Positions 51,395-60,392 are shown, counted from the first letter of the stretch. The stretch is 64,000 nt of DNA from Chloroflexia bacterium SDU3-3 (GCA_009268125.1 WBOU01000008.1:1-64000), one strand, 5' to 3'. Made by a program: numbers and translations. Notes: generated from the letters alone by a model not told the origin.

Positions 51395-53851
51395 ATGATG
51401 CAGAAAAAACAGCTTGTGGTGATCGGCAATGGTATGGCGGGCGCTCGCGCCGTCGAGGAGATCGTGGCGCGCGGCGGCAACGATATATTCGAGATCACGA
51501 TGATCGGCGACGAGCCGTATGGCAACTACAACCGCATCCTGCTCTCCAACGTGCTGAACGGCACCCAGCGCTCCGAGGAGATCTTCCTCAACCCGCTGGA
51601 GTGGTACGAGACCAACCAGGTGCGCCTGCTGGCCGGGGTGCGCGCCACCGCCATCCACCGCGCCACCCGCACGGTGGAGCTGGCCGATAAGACCCAGGTT
51701 CCCTACGACCAGCTGCTGATCGCCACCGGCAGCAGCCCCTTCGTGCCGCCCATGGATGGCCTGCGCACGCCGGATGGCAAGCTCAAGCCCGGCGCGTTCG
51801 TGTTCCGCACCATCGACGACTGCACCCGCATCGCCGAGTGGGCGCAGGAGAGCCGCAGCGCCGTGGTGATCGGCGGCGGCCTGCTGGGCCTGGAGGCGGC
51901 GCGCGGCCTCACCACCTACGGCTGCGATGTGCACGTCATTCAGATCATGCCCTACCTGATGAACCAGCAGCTCGACATGTCCTCTGGCACCATGCTCAAG
52001 TACAGCATGGAGCAGATGGGCATCCACGTGCATGTGGGCGTGGCCACCGAGAAGCTGCTGGGCAAGGAGCGGATCGAGGGCCTGGCCTTCAAAGATGGCA
52101 GCAAGCTGGCCTGCGATATGGTGGTGATCTCGGCTGGCATCCGCCCGAATGTCGATCTGGCCAAGGATGCCGGGCTGATGGTCGACCGTGCGATTATGGT
52201 GGATGACCAGCTGCGCACCAGCGACTCGCGGATCTTCGCCGTGGGCGAGTGCGTGCAGCACCGCAGCGTGGTCTACGGCCTGGTCGCGCCGCTGTGGGAG
52301 CAGGCCAAGGTGCTGGCCGAGCACCTGACAGGCCGCAACCCGCAGGCCGCCTACCTCGGCTCCAAGCTGGCCACCAAGCTCAAGGTGATGGGCGTGGAGC
52401 TGGCCTCCATGGGCGTGGTCGAGCCGCGCGACGACCGCGACGAGGTGGTGCAGTTCTCCGAGCCACGGCGCGGGCGCTACAAGAAGCTGATCATCCGCGA
52501 GAACCGGCTGGCCGGGGCCATCCTTCTGGGCGACACGGCCAAGGCCGGCAGCCTGATGCAGATGTTCGACCGCGAGACGCCGCTGCCCGAGGACCGCGCG
52601 GCGCTGCTGTTCGACCTGGGCCAGGCGGCCCAGCAGAGCGTGGGCGACCTGCCCGACGACACCCAGATCTGCAACTGCAACGGCGTGAGCAAGGGCGCGA
52701 TCCGCGCCTGCGTGCTGGCGGGCAAGCGCAGCCCCAAGGCCGTGATGGACGCCACCCGCGCAGGCATGGGCTGCGGCTCGTGTAAATCCAATGTGGCCAA
52801 GCTGGTCGAGCACTTCTGCGAGGGCGAGATGGTCGAGGATCCCTCGGCGCACTACTACGTGCCCGGCGTGCCGCTGGCCAAGCCCGAGCTGGTCGAGGCG
52901 ATCACCGCGCGCGGCCTGCGCTCGGTCTCCGCCGTGTTCGCCACGCTGGCTGGCGGCCTCGAAGATCCGGCCAGCAAGCCCGGCCTGGCCTCGCTGCTCA
53001 AGACGATCTGGGGGGCCGAGTACGAGGATGAGCGCGACGCCCGCTTCATCAACGACCGCGTGCACGGCAACATCCAGCGCGATGGCACCTTCTCGGTGGT
53101 GCCCCAGATGCCCGGCGGCGTCACCACGCCCGCCGACCTGCGCCGGATCGCCGAGGTGGCCGAGAAGTACCAGGTGCCGCTGGTCAAGCTCACCGGCGGG
53201 CAGCGCATCGACCTGCTGGGCATCCGCAAGGACGACCTGCCGAATGTCTGGGCCGACCTAGGCATGCCCTCGGGCTACGCCTACGCCAAGTCGTTCCGCA
53301 CCTGCAAGAGCTGCGTCGGCACCGACTTCTGCCGCTACGGCCTGGGCGACAGCATGGGCCTGGCCAAGGAGATCGAGCAGCGCTTCCACGGCCTGGAAAG
53401 CCCGGCCAAGATCAAGATGGGCACCACCGGCTGCCCGCGCAACTGCTCCGAGGCCTATATAAAGGATGTCGGCGCGGTGGCGATCGAGGGCGGGCGCTGG
53501 GAGCTGTACGTGGGCGGCGCGGGCGGCGCGCATGTGCGCAAGGGCGACCTGCTGTGCACCGTGGAGACCCACGCCGATGTGCTGAAGTATGCCGGGCGCT
53601 TTATCCAGTACTACCGCGAGAACGCCAAGTACCTTGAGCGCACCTACGGCTTTGTCGAGCGCGTGGGCATCGCCAAGATCCGCGCCGTGGTGGTGGATGA
53701 TGCCGAGGGCATTGCCGAGCGGCTGGATGCGGCGATGCAGCACTCGGTGGATGCCTACACCGATCCCTGGCTGGAGGCCCACCGCCCCAAGACCGCAAAC
53801 CAGTTTGCCTCCACCATCCCGCTGGTGGCCGCGCATGAAGGGAGCCTGTAA
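51395..53851 (+). CDS. nirB: NAD(P)H nitrite reductase, large subunit
   Basis: The 818-residue protein has an FAD/NAD(P)H domain (VVIGNGMAGARAVEEIVARG; second dinucleotide motif VVIGGGLLGLEAARGL). A BFD-like [2Fe-2S] domain follows (ICNCNGVSKGAI, then GCGSCKSNVAKLV), and a siroheme/4Fe-4S nitrite reductase domain with TCKSCVGTDFCRYG and GCPRNCSEAYIKDVG. It reduces nitrite to ammonium. AAAGGAAAGG precedes ATG 51395; ATG 51398 is alternative. The stop overlaps the nirD start (TAATG). No siroheme-synthesis gene is in the window. Confidence 0.96.
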   Translation: MMQKKQLVVIGNGMAGARAVEEIVARGGNDIFEITMIGDEPYGNYNRILLSNVLNGTQRSEEIFLNPLEWYETNQVRLLAGVRATAIHRATRTVELADKTQVPYDQLLIATGSSPFVPPMDGLRTPDGKLKPGAFVFRTIDDCTRIAEWAQESRSAVVIGGGLLGLEAARGLTTYGCDVHVIQIMPYLMNQQLDMSSGTMLKYSMEQMGIHVHVGVATEKLLGKERIEGLAFKDGSKLACDMVVISAGIRPNVDLAKDAGLMVDRAIMVDDQLRTSDSRIFAVGECVQHRSVVYGLVAPLWEQAKVLAEHLTGRNPQAAYLGSKLATKLKVMGVELASMGVVEPRDDRDEVVQFSEPRRGRYKKLIIRENRLAGAILLGDTAKAGSLMQMFDRETPLPEDRAALLFDLGQAAQQSVGDLPDDTQICNCNGVSKGAIRACVLAGKRSPKAVMDATRAGMGCGSCKSNVAKLVEHFCEGEMVEDPSAHYYVPGVPLAKPELVEAITARGLRSVSAVFATLAGGLEDPASKPGLASLLKTIWGAEYEDERDARFINDRVHGNIQRDGTFSVVPQMPGGVTTPADLRRIAEVAEKYQVPLVKLTGGQRIDLLGIRKDDLPNVWADLGMPSGYAYAKSFRTCKSCVGTDFCRYGLGDSMGLAKEIEQRFHGLESPAKIKMGTTGCPRNCSEAYIKDVGAVAIEGGRWELYVGGAGGAHVRKGDLLCTVETHADVLKYAGRFIQYYRENAKYLERTYGFVERVGIAKIRAVVVDDAEGIAERLDAAMQHSVDAYTDPWLEAHRPKTANQFASTIPLVAAHEGSL

Positions 53852-54189
53852 TGTCGATACCGCAAGTCCACACTATTGGATCTATTGCACAAATACCTGC
53901 GGGCGAGGGCCGTACATTTGATCTAGATGGCCGCAAGATCGCGGTGTTCCACACCCGCTCGGGCCAGGTCTACGCGGTGGATGCGGTCTGCCCGCATCGC
54001 GGCGGGCCGCTTGCCGATGGCCTGGTGGGCGGCGAGACGGTGATCTGCCCGCTGCACGGCTGGAAGTTCGACCTGCGCACTGGCGAGACCGCCAACGGCA
54101 GCTGCGCGGTGCGCGCCTTCTCGGTATCGCTGGCGGCAGATGGCGAGATCTCCATCCTGATCGACGAGTCCGCCGAGGTGGGTGTCTAG
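53851..54189 (+). CDS. nirD: Nitrite reductase small subunit, Rieske-type
   Basis: The 112-residue protein carries the Rieske motifs CPHRGGPL and CPLHGWKFD, so unlike some NirD proteins it retains the [2Fe-2S] ligands. It pairs with NirB as the small subunit. Its ATG overlaps the NirB stop by one base, coupling the two. The C-terminus ends in an acidic DESAEVG tail. Confidence 0.93.
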   Translation: MSIPQVHTIGSIAQIPAGEGRTFDLDGRKIAVFHTRSGQVYAVDAVCPHRGGPLADGLVGGETVICPLHGWKFDLRTGETANGSCAVRAFSVSLAADGEISILIDESAEVGV

Positions 54190-54604
54190 GCCATCGCAGC
54201 GCGGTGTAGCTGTGGCGGTATGCCCCCAACCTTCGAAAAAGCGACATGTTTGCCGCACTTTAACAGCATATATCGGTTGTAAGAAACGTACAATGGTGTT
54301 CTGCCTGTCCGAGTGTTGGAAAGGTGTGATATACTCTAGATATCGCAAGAGGGCTAGATATTAGGATAAAATGTCTAAGGTGCAGGGCGCAAACACTGAC
54401 CTGCCCAGCCCCTCCCAGCGACCCCCGCTACGGCAGCGGCCACGCAATGAAGCCTCGGACCGGACTCACACCAGATCTTCCATATGCTTGCTGTGGTGCG
54501 GCGCACGGGTGGAGCAAGACCCGCGCCCTGCTCGGCGAGCTAGGCCGCCAGAGCCTGCGGTGGCAGCGCCGCCCCGCAGCGCTCTGAGGAAAGAAAGTGT
54601 TCAC
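54190..54604. other. Leader region before the small nitrate-linked gene
   Basis: These 415 bases hold no gene I trust. The first 180 bases are AT-rich with TATACTCTAGATATCGCAAG near 54330. The remainder can form GC hairpins, for example GCGCACGGGT with ACCCGCGC near 54509-54534. This could be a structured 5' leader controlling the following gene, but it fits no riboswitch class that I recognise. Confidence 0.4.
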
Positions 54605-54955
54605 ATGGGCGCATTCATGAGCGAGGGCACCCCGGTGCTGCTGCAGGCCATCGTCACCTTCGAGGGGCGCGGCCTCGCCAGCCCCACGCCGCTTGATCTC
54701 CGCTACCGCGTGCCGAAGGGCCGCACCGCTGGCATGCTCTACTTCCGGGCGGGCAGCACGGTATCGGGCCTGGTCAATATCTCGGTGCTGCGCGACGGCA
54801 AGCTGATGCGCTACTTCCCCATCGCGCCCAACAGCGCTATCCACATCTCGCTCGCTATCGTCGAAGAGATCGCCAGCGGCTCGCTGATCGAGATCCACGC
54901 GGCGGGTGAAGGTTCCGGGACGCTTGTTCTTGATATCGGGTATCTGGAGGTCTAG
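54605..54955 (+). CDS. Small conserved nitrate-assimilation-linked protein of unknown function
   Basis: The 116-residue protein is beta-rich: LLQAIVTFEGRGLASPTPLD, a YRVPKGRTAGMLYFRAGSTV block, MRYFPIAPNSAIHISLAIVE and a closing GTLVLDIGYLEV. I recall similar short proteins beside nitrate/nitrite reductase genes in other bacteria but know no assigned role. GAGGAAAGAAAG precedes ATG 54605; ATG 54617 is an alternative. It lies between nirD and the AraC regulator on the same strand, so it belongs to the nitrate unit. Confidence 0.75.
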   Translation: MGAFMSEGTPVLLQAIVTFEGRGLASPTPLDLRYRVPKGRTAGMLYFRAGSTVSGLVNISVLRDGKLMRYFPIAPNSAIHISLAIVEEIASGSLIEIHAAGEGSGTLVLDIGYLEV

Positions 54956-54981
54956 GTCGCCAGCGGCCCTGCGCCTCGCAG

Positions 54982-54997
54982 CGTTTCACGTGAAATA
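54982..54997. promoter_or_regulatory. parS-like palindrome upstream of araC-type gene
   Basis: CGTTTCACGTGAAATA matches the bacterial parS consensus TGTTTCACGTGAAACA at 14 of 16 positions, with the inner 12-base palindrome TTTCACGTGAAA intact. It ends five bases before the ATG at 55003. It could be a ParB-binding site or an unrelated operator overlapping the start of the regulator gene. Confidence 0.5.
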
Positions 54998-55002
54998 CGA
55001 CC

Positions 55003-55872
55003 ATGGCTCGCTTTCGTCATAATGATCACCAGATCAACACCACGCTGGTGCAGCTGTGCAGCGGGATGCGCATCGAGCGGATCCAGCGCTTCGATCAGCA
55101 CGCCATTCTACCCGAGCTGACGCCCTGGAACCACTGGCGCATGCGCATCACGCTGGGCGGCACGCGCTATCTCACCTACCAGCAGCAGCGCTCGACGCTC
55201 GCGCCGAACACGATCTGCTGGAGCGGCCCGCTGAAAGATCCGGCCCGCGCATCCTGGCTGCCTGGCACTAGCTCGGATGTGGTGGATGTGACATGGTCGC
55301 ACGCCAGCTGGCGCAGCTTTCTGCTCACCCACCCGCAGTTTGCCGAGCTGAACGCCGCGCCGCTGGGCGGCGGGGGATTCTACCTGCAGCACGCCCCGCC
55401 GCAGCTGCTGCACGTGCTGCGCCAGATGATCGCGCTCACCGAGCGCGACCCGGTGCCCGAGGCGGCGCTGGCCAACCAGGCGGCGCTGCTGGTGGATGTG
55501 CTGGCCCGGCTGCAGTTCGCCACCCCCCGCCGGGTCGACGAGGAGCAGCGGCGGCGGGTCGAGCGCGCCCAATCGGTGATGGCCGAGTGCATGGCCAACC
55601 CCATGAACATCGCCAAGATCGCCGAGTCGCTGAGCGTCAGCCCGCGCCAGCTCCAGCGTGATTTTCTGACCTACACTGGCCTCTCGCCGCTGCGCTTCTT
55701 CAACCTCATGCGGCTCAGCGAGGCCAACTTCCTGCTGGCCGAGACGGCCCTGCCGGTCTCGACCATCGCCACGTCGCTCGGCTATGTGAGCGTGACCCAC
55801 TTCAGCACCGCGTTCCGCCAGATCTACCACTGCTCGCCCCGCGAGGTTCGCCGCGAGCTGCGCAGCGCCTAG
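55003..55872 (+). CDS. AraC-family transcriptional regulator
   Basis: The 289-residue protein has an N-terminal sensor (residues 1-180) of the type that opens WNHWRMRITLGGTRYLTYQQ. Two HTH motifs follow: MNIAKIAESLSVSPRQLQRD and PVSTIATSLGYVSVTHFSTA, with the family signature FRQIYHCSPREVRRE. It sits between the reductase genes and the nitrate transporter, so it probably senses nitrate, nitrite or nitrogen state and controls the block. Its start region overlaps a parS-like palindrome. That it regulates the block is inference from position. Confidence 0.88.
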   Translation: MARFRHNDHQINTTLVQLCSGMRIERIQRFDQHAILPELTPWNHWRMRITLGGTRYLTYQQQRSTLAPNTICWSGPLKDPARASWLPGTSSDVVDVTWSHASWRSFLLTHPQFAELNAAPLGGGGFYLQHAPPQLLHVLRQMIALTERDPVPEAALANQAALLVDVLARLQFATPRRVDEEQRRRVERAQSVMAECMANPMNIAKIAESLSVSPRQLQRDFLTYTGLSPLRFFNLMRLSEANFLLAETALPVSTIATSLGYVSVTHFSTAFRQIYHCSPREVRRELRSA

Positions 55873-55907
55873 CGCCCACCTTTTCTCTCACCTAGAGCTT
55901 CCCTATT

Positions 55908-55932
55908 GCTGAGAAGGCCCGCCCTTCTCAGC
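55908..55932 (+). terminator. Hairpin after araC-type gene
   Basis: GCTGAGAAGG (55908-55917) pairs with CCTTCTCAGC (55923-55932) around CCCGC. It ends the regulator transcript and precedes the narK leader. There is no T tract, so termination may be partial. Confidence 0.6.
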
Positions 55933-56104
55933 CATGCTCTGTGCTGGCTTCAGCGGCGCAGCTGAAGATCGCCTGGGGCTGCGCCCGTCGCGGCGCGCGG
56001 CCCTGTGCGCCCGCCCCCTCGGCCTACGTCTCCCTGTTATCCACCCCCCGCCGCAGCGCGTGGCACCCCGCCACGGCGCGGCCCCGCCATGGAGGAAACC
56101 CGTC

Positions 56105-57313
56105 ATGGAGATCGCAACAACTGCGCCCATCGCCCGCGCCAAGGAAGGCCACCTGCCCACGCTGATCGCCTCGTTTCTGCACTTCGACCTGTGCTTCATG
56201 CTCTGGGTGCTGCTCGGCGCGCTCGGGGTGTTTATCTCGCAGGATCTTGGCCTCAGCCCCGCGCAGAAGGGCCTGATGGTTGCCATCCCCACGCTCAGCG
56301 GCTCGCTGCTGCGCATCCCGCTGGGCCTGCTGAGCGACACCTACGGCGGCAAGCGCGTGGGCATCATCATGCTGCTGGTGCTGTTTGTGCCGCTGGGGGC
56401 GGGCTGGATGTTTGGCACCTCGCTGCCGCAGCTGCTGGCCATCGGCCTGCTGCTGGGCACGGCGGGCGCGTCGTTCTCGGTGGCGCTGCCGCTGGCCAGC
56501 CGCTGGTACCCGGCGGGCCGCCAGGGCCTGGTGATGGGCATCGCCGCCGCAGGCAACAGCGGCACGGTGCTGGCCAACCTGTTCGCCCCGCGCATCGCGC
56601 CCTACACCGGCTGGCACGGCGTGCTGGGCCTGGCCATGATCCCGCTGGCCCTAGTGCTGGTGGCCTTCGCCCTGATGGCCAAGGACAAGCCCGACGGCGG
56701 GCGCGGCCTGCCGCTGCGCACCTACCTGGAGTCGCTGCGCTCCAGCGACATGTGGTGGTTCTGCCTGCTCTACAGCGTGACGTTTGGCGGCTACGTGGGC
56801 CTGGGCACCTTCCTGCCCACCTTCTTCCACGATCAGTACGGCGTCGATGCGGTGCAGGCCGGCCTCTACACCGCGCTGATCTCGTTTGTGGGCAGCGGCC
56901 TGCGCCCGGTGGGCGGCTACGTGGCCGACCGCGTGGGCGGCGTGCGGCTGCTCACCGTGCTGCTGGTGGGCATCGCGGCGGCCTACTTGGCCGCATCCAG
57001 CCTGCCGCCGCTGGCGCTGATGGTGGGCCTGCTGGTGGTGGGCGTCGGCTGCCTGGGCATGGGCAACGGCTCGGTGTTCCAGCTGGTGCCGCAGCGCTTC
57101 CAGGCCCAGATCGGCGTGGCCACCGGCGTGGTCGGCGCGGTCGGCGGTGTGGGCGGGTTCATGCTGCCCAACCTGCTGGGCATCGCCAAGCAGCAGGGCG
57201 GCTCGTTTGGCCCAGCCTTCGTGGTGCTGGCGGTGATCGCCGTGGCGGCGCTGGTGCTGCTGCGCGTGCTGGTGGCGCGCAGCGCAGGCTGGCGCAGCGC
57301 CTGGCAGGGTTAA
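56105..57313 (+). CDS. narK: MFS nitrate/nitrite transporter
   Basis: The 402-residue protein has 12 membrane helices. GVFISQDLGLSPAQKGLMVA, PLGLLSDTYGGKRVG, AAAGNSGTVLANLFAPRIAP and FGGYVGLGTFLPTFFHDQYG are NarK/NasA-type motifs, including the nitrate signature with AGNSGT and conserved Arg residues. MEIATTAPI at 56105 is the start, with ATGGAGGAAACC upstream. It feeds nitrate to the reductase block upstream and exports or exchanges nitrite. A 172-base leader separates it from the hairpin after the AraC gene; I see nothing definite in it. Confidence 0.93.
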   Translation: MEIATTAPIARAKEGHLPTLIASFLHFDLCFMLWVLLGALGVFISQDLGLSPAQKGLMVAIPTLSGSLLRIPLGLLSDTYGGKRVGIIMLLVLFVPLGAGWMFGTSLPQLLAIGLLLGTAGASFSVALPLASRWYPAGRQGLVMGIAAAGNSGTVLANLFAPRIAPYTGWHGVLGLAMIPLALVLVAFALMAKDKPDGGRGLPLRTYLESLRSSDMWWFCLLYSVTFGGYVGLGTFLPTFFHDQYGVDAVQAGLYTALISFVGSGLRPVGGYVADRVGGVRLLTVLLVGIAAAYLAASSLPPLALMVGLLVVGVGCLGMGNGSVFQLVPQRFQAQIGVATGVVGAVGGVGGFMLPNLLGIAKQQGGSFGPAFVVLAVIAVAALVLLRVLVARSAGWRSAWQG

Positions 57314-57318
57314 TTCAT

Positions 57319-57372
57319 CACCAAGAACGCAAGAGAACGAATACCACGAAGGCGCGAAGACGCGAAGGGAAA
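57319..57372. repeat. Dispersed ACCACGAAGGCGCGAAG repeat after narK
   Basis: ACCAAGAACGCAAGAGAACG and ATACCACGAAGGCGCGAAGA belong to the same family as 9377-9480, 16117-16144 and 28677-28832. It starts six bases after the narK stop. Confidence 0.85.
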
Positions 57373-57428
57373 CGAGGGAATCTTCCCATCCCATTTGGGC
57401 AAGGTATCTGGAAGTAACAAACTACACC

Positions 57429-57463
57429 ATCTCGGGTGCCAGGCCATGCGCAGCACCCGAGAT
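57429..57463. terminator. 11-bp hairpin downstream of narK
   Basis: ATCTCGGGTGC (57429-57439) pairs with GCACCCGAGAT (57453-57463) around 13 bases. It lies between the dispersed repeat and a copy of the long intergenic repeat. It could end the narK transcript. Confidence 0.5.
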
Positions 57464-57474
57464 CGGAATCTTAT

Positions 57475-57665
57475 CCACCTGACCCATGCGGCAAAGGTGC
57501 CGCTAAGGTTTTGATGGCCATATGCACAAACACCAGTTGCCAGTTTTCAGCAGAGGAACGCTCAAAATTGGAGGTTCCAAGGGGGCGTAGCCCCCTGGCG
57601 GGGTTCCGAGGGGCTGGCCCCTCGGCGCCGCCCGCGCAGGGCATCCACTCACCAAACACATACCA
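57475..57665 (-). repeat. Long intergenic repeat, copy D
   Basis: The element has CCCATGCGGCAAAGGTG, TTTTGATGGCCATATGCAC, GAACGCTCAAAATTGGAGG and a GGGGCTGGCCCCTCGG core in the same order as the other copies. This is the reverse-orientation form. It lies in a gene-free stretch from 57314 to 57976 that also holds copy E and two hairpins. Confidence 0.8.
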
Positions 57666-57717
57666 CTGCCATCGCTCATTAAAAAAAGCCCAGCGCAAAT
57701 GGGAAAAGTGATATCTA

Positions 57718-57845
57718 ATAGGGGGTGATGCCCCCTGGCGAGGGTTCCCGGGGCTGGACCCCGGACGCCGCCCTCGTAGGGCATCCGCCCACTATTCAAG
57801 AGGAACCATCATTATCGAAGCCGCAATCGGTCGGGTCGGCCTGAG
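57718..57845 (-). repeat. Long intergenic repeat, partial copy E
   Basis: GGGGGTGATGCCCCCTGGCG and CGGGGCTGGACCCCGGACGC correspond to the hairpin core. ATCGAAGCCGCAATCGGTCG with GGTCGGCC corresponds to the outer end of copies A and B. The other half is missing. Confidence 0.7.
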
Positions 57846-57913
57846 ATGAACGCATCCAGTCTAGGATTCAAAGGTCAGCACAAACGAGCAAAAACAGCGC
57901 ATAAAGACAGCCC

Positions 57914-57973
57914 GCGCACAAAACGCCGCACGCGCCAGAACCAAGGCTCTGGCGCGTGCGGCGTTTTGTGCGC
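57914..57973. terminator. 26-bp perfect hairpin at the 3' end of mutL
   Basis: Left arm 57914-57939 (GCGCACAAAACGCCGCACGC, then GCCAGA) pairs without mismatch with 57948-57973 around an 8-base loop. It ends three bases before the minus-strand mutL stop (57977). It is much longer than needed for a terminator and contains T4/A4 blocks inside the stem. Confidence 0.7.
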
Positions 57974-57976
57974 TGC

Positions 57977-59881
57977 CTACTTGATCCGGCCAAACTGCCG
58001 CTCAAGCTGCGGGATGCTCATCAGGATCATGGTCGGCCTGCCGTGCGGGCAGGTGCGCGGGGCCTCGCACTGCTCCAGCTGTACGATCAGCTCGCGCATC
58101 TCGGCCAGCGAGAGCGACTGGCCAGCCCGGATGGACGTGTGGCAGGCCAGCGTGGTCAGGATAGCCTCGCGCCAGTCGGCGGGCGTGCTGCCGCCCCGGC
58201 CCATCAGGTTATCGGCGATCTCGGCCAGGGCGCTGGGCAGGTCGCTCACAGTGATGCCAGCGGGCACGGCGCGCACCTGAAGGGCCGTGCCAAAATCCTC
58301 GACCGCGAAGCCCCAGGTGGCCAGCTCGTCGCGGTTTTCCAGCAGCACCTGCTGGGCCTGCGGGGGCAGCTCCACCACCTGCGGCATCAGCAGGCCCTGC
58401 TGCTCGATGTCGCTCTGGCCGCGCTGCCGCATCAGCCGCTCGTACGAGACCCGCTCGTGGGCGGCGTGCTGGTCGATCATATACATGCCCTCGGGCGATT
58501 CGGCGATGATGTAGGTGAGGCCGACCTGGCCGATGATCCGCAGCTCGGGCAGCCTGGGCGCGGCGGGCGGGCGCGGCGGCGGCGCGTAGCCGGGCGCGGG
58601 CGTATCCTCCACATCCAGCGCCAGGAAGCTCTCGGCGCGCAGCTGCGGCGCGTCCCCATCGGCTGGGGCGCGGGCGATAGCCGGGGTGGGCCGGAAGCCG
58701 CTGGCCTCGCGCTCGAAGGGCGCAGGCTCGCCGAACAGCTCGATCTCGCGCTCGGGCAGCGGCTCGGGCTGCCGCGCTGGCTCGCCGCCCTCGGCGGGGC
58801 TGAAGCGGCGCAGCTCGAAGCGGCGCTGCGCCACCTCGGGCTGGGGCGGCTCGCCCGCATCGGCCCAGGGCCGCACCTCGCCCCCGCCGATCAGCGCGTC
58901 GCGGATGGACCGCCCCAGCACGCTCATCACGCGCGGCGAGTCGCGGAACTTCACCTCGCTCTTGGTGGGGTGGATGTTCACATCCACCGCGCCGGGGTGC
59001 ACCTGGATGTCCAGAACCGCGATCGGGTGGCGGCCCTTCATCAGCATGGTGTGGTAGGCCTCCTCGATCACGAAGGCGATCTGGCCGCGCGGCTGGATGG
59101 CGCGACGGTTCACAAACACGTGCAGGTAGCCGCGCGAGCCGCGTGTGATGCCAGGCGGCGAGACCATCCCGCGCACCTGGACGCGGTCGAAGCCCTCGCC
59201 GTGCTCGCTTTCCACCGGCAGCAGCTGCCGCGCCACATCCAGCCCGTACATGTCTACCAGGCTCTCGCGCAGGTCGCCCGTGCCGTTGGTGCGCAGCGCC
59301 AGCCGCCCCTCGATCAGCATGGTGAAGCGCACCTCGGGGTAGGCCAGCGCGTACTGTGTCACTATCGCCGATATGGCCGAGGCCTCGGTGGCCTCGGAGC
59401 GCAGGAACTCGCGGCGCACCGGCACGTTGTAGAACAGGTTGCGGATGATAAAGGTGGTGCCGCGCGAGCAGCCGCGCGGCGTGCGGGCCTGCAGCTCGCC
59501 GCCGGCGATCCGCAGCTCGGTGCCCAGCTCCTCATCCTGGGTACGCGTGATGCAGGTGAGCTGCGAGACCGAGGCGATCGACGGCAGCGCCTCGCCGCGA
59601 AAGCCCAACGTGGCGATCGACCACAGATCGTCGGCCACGCGCAGCTTGGATGTGGCGTGGCGCTCGAAGGCGATCTCGATCTCGCCGGATGGGATGCCGC
59701 AGCCGTCGTCGCTGATCTTCAGCTCGCGCACGCCGCCGCCGCGCACTTCGATATCGACCCGCCGCGCCCCGGCGTCGATCGCATTCTCGATCAGCTCTTT
59801 GACAATCGACGCAGGCCGCTCAACCACCTCGCCTGCGGCGATCTGGGCCGCGACCGTCGGCTCTAGAATCTGAATCGGCAT
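57977..59881 (-). CDS. mutL: DNA mismatch repair protein MutL
   Basis: The 634-residue protein has the GHKL ATPase N-domain (IAAGEVVERPASIVKELIEN, ISDDGCGI, GFRGEALPSIASV). A proline-rich linker follows at about residues 340-440. The C-terminal domain has the endonuclease motif DQHAAHERVSYE and a late CPHGRPT. It therefore appears to be the nicking type of MutL found in bacteria without MutH. It couples mismatch recognition by MutS to strand incision. The upstream DUF983 gene lies 21 bases away. mutS is not in the window. Confidence 0.97.
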   Translation of the reverse strand: MPIQILEPTVAAQIAAGEVVERPASIVKELIENAIDAGARRVDIEVRGGGVRELKISDDGCGIPSGEIEIAFERHATSKLRVADDLWSIATLGFRGEALPSIASVSQLTCITRTQDEELGTELRIAGGELQARTPRGCSRGTTFIIRNLFYNVPVRREFLRSEATEASAISAIVTQYALAYPEVRFTMLIEGRLALRTNGTGDLRESLVDMYGLDVARQLLPVESEHGEGFDRVQVRGMVSPPGITRGSRGYLHVFVNRRAIQPRGQIAFVIEEAYHTMLMKGRHPIAVLDIQVHPGAVDVNIHPTKSEVKFRDSPRVMSVLGRSIRDALIGGGEVRPWADAGEPPQPEVAQRRFELRRFSPAEGGEPARQPEPLPEREIELFGEPAPFEREASGFRPTPAIARAPADGDAPQLRAESFLALDVEDTPAPGYAPPPRPPAAPRLPELRIIGQVGLTYIIAESPEGMYMIDQHAAHERVSYERLMRQRGQSDIEQQGLLMPQVVELPPQAQQVLLENRDELATWGFAVEDFGTALQVRAVPAGITVSDLPSALAEIADNLMGRGGSTPADWREAILTTLACHTSIRAGQSLSLAEMRELIVQLEQCEAPRTCPHGRPTMILMSIPQLERQFGRIK

Positions 59882-59902
59882 AGTAGCCCCTCTCTCCGCG
59901 CG

Positions 59903-60262
59903 CTAGTCGCCCTCGGTGTGGTCGCCCATCAGGTAGAGCAGCCCGATCCACAGCGCCCGCGATGGCCGGTAGAACAGGATCGGAAAGATGAAGGTGACCG
60001 CGCCCATCACCGCGAAGAACAGCGGCAGTGGGATGTTCTGGTTGAAGCCGCCGATGGCGGCGGCGCTGAGCACCAGCAGCAGCGTGACCACAATGTTGAT
60101 GCCCATACCCCCCGTCACCTCGCCCGAGGCCGACTCGAAGGGCAGCCCGCAGACCGGGCAGGCGTGGTGGGCGGCGAACATACGGGCGAAGATCGGCCCC
60201 TGGTGGCACTGCGGGCAGCGGCAGAGCAGCCCGTCAAGCAGCAGCGCTGGTAGTGTTGTCAT
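59903..60262 (-). CDS. DUF983 membrane protein with N-terminal zinc knuckles
   Basis: The 119-residue protein starts with LLCRCPQCHQGPIFARMF then HACPVCGLPFE, the CPxCxxGxxF type beginning of DUF983. Two membrane segments follow (GINIVVTLLLVLSAAAIGGF and LFFAVMGAVTFIFPILFYRP). The start is MTTLPALLL at 60262; an earlier MHFM reading is possible. It is just upstream of mutL on the same strand. Function unknown. Confidence 0.82.
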   Translation of the reverse strand: MTTLPALLLDGLLCRCPQCHQGPIFARMFAAHHACPVCGLPFESASGEVTGGMGINIVVTLLLVLSAAAIGGFNQNIPLPLFFAVMGAVTFIFPILFYRPSRALWIGLLYLMGDHTEGD

Positions 60263-60310
60263 GAAATGCATTCGCCCATGATACCAAATCTTTTGTGCTG
60301 CTGCCGATCC

Positions 60311-60381
60311 TTGACATTCCTACCTAGGGATTTATAATAGATATCATTTACTTTTAGGGAATAAGATATCTAAAAGATATC
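60311..60381 (+). promoter_or_regulatory. Sigma-70 promoter and GATATC operator repeats of the HxlR gene
   Basis: TTGACA at 60311-60316 and TATAAT at 60333-60338 are both consensus and 16 bases apart. Just downstream, GATATC occurs at 60340-60345, 60365-60370 and 60376-60381, the last two within AGATATCTAAAAGATATC. This is a typical inverted arrangement for an HxlR-type dimer and would place an autoregulatory operator over the start of transcription. Confidence 0.75.
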
Positions 60382-60392
60382 GAGGGGCTGCT

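Noticed and set aside
54190-54604. Molybdenum-cofactor or cobalamin riboswitch before the small nitrate-linked gene
   Set aside because: GC hairpins are possible, but I could not find the conserved core of either class, so the region is only called a possible structured leader.
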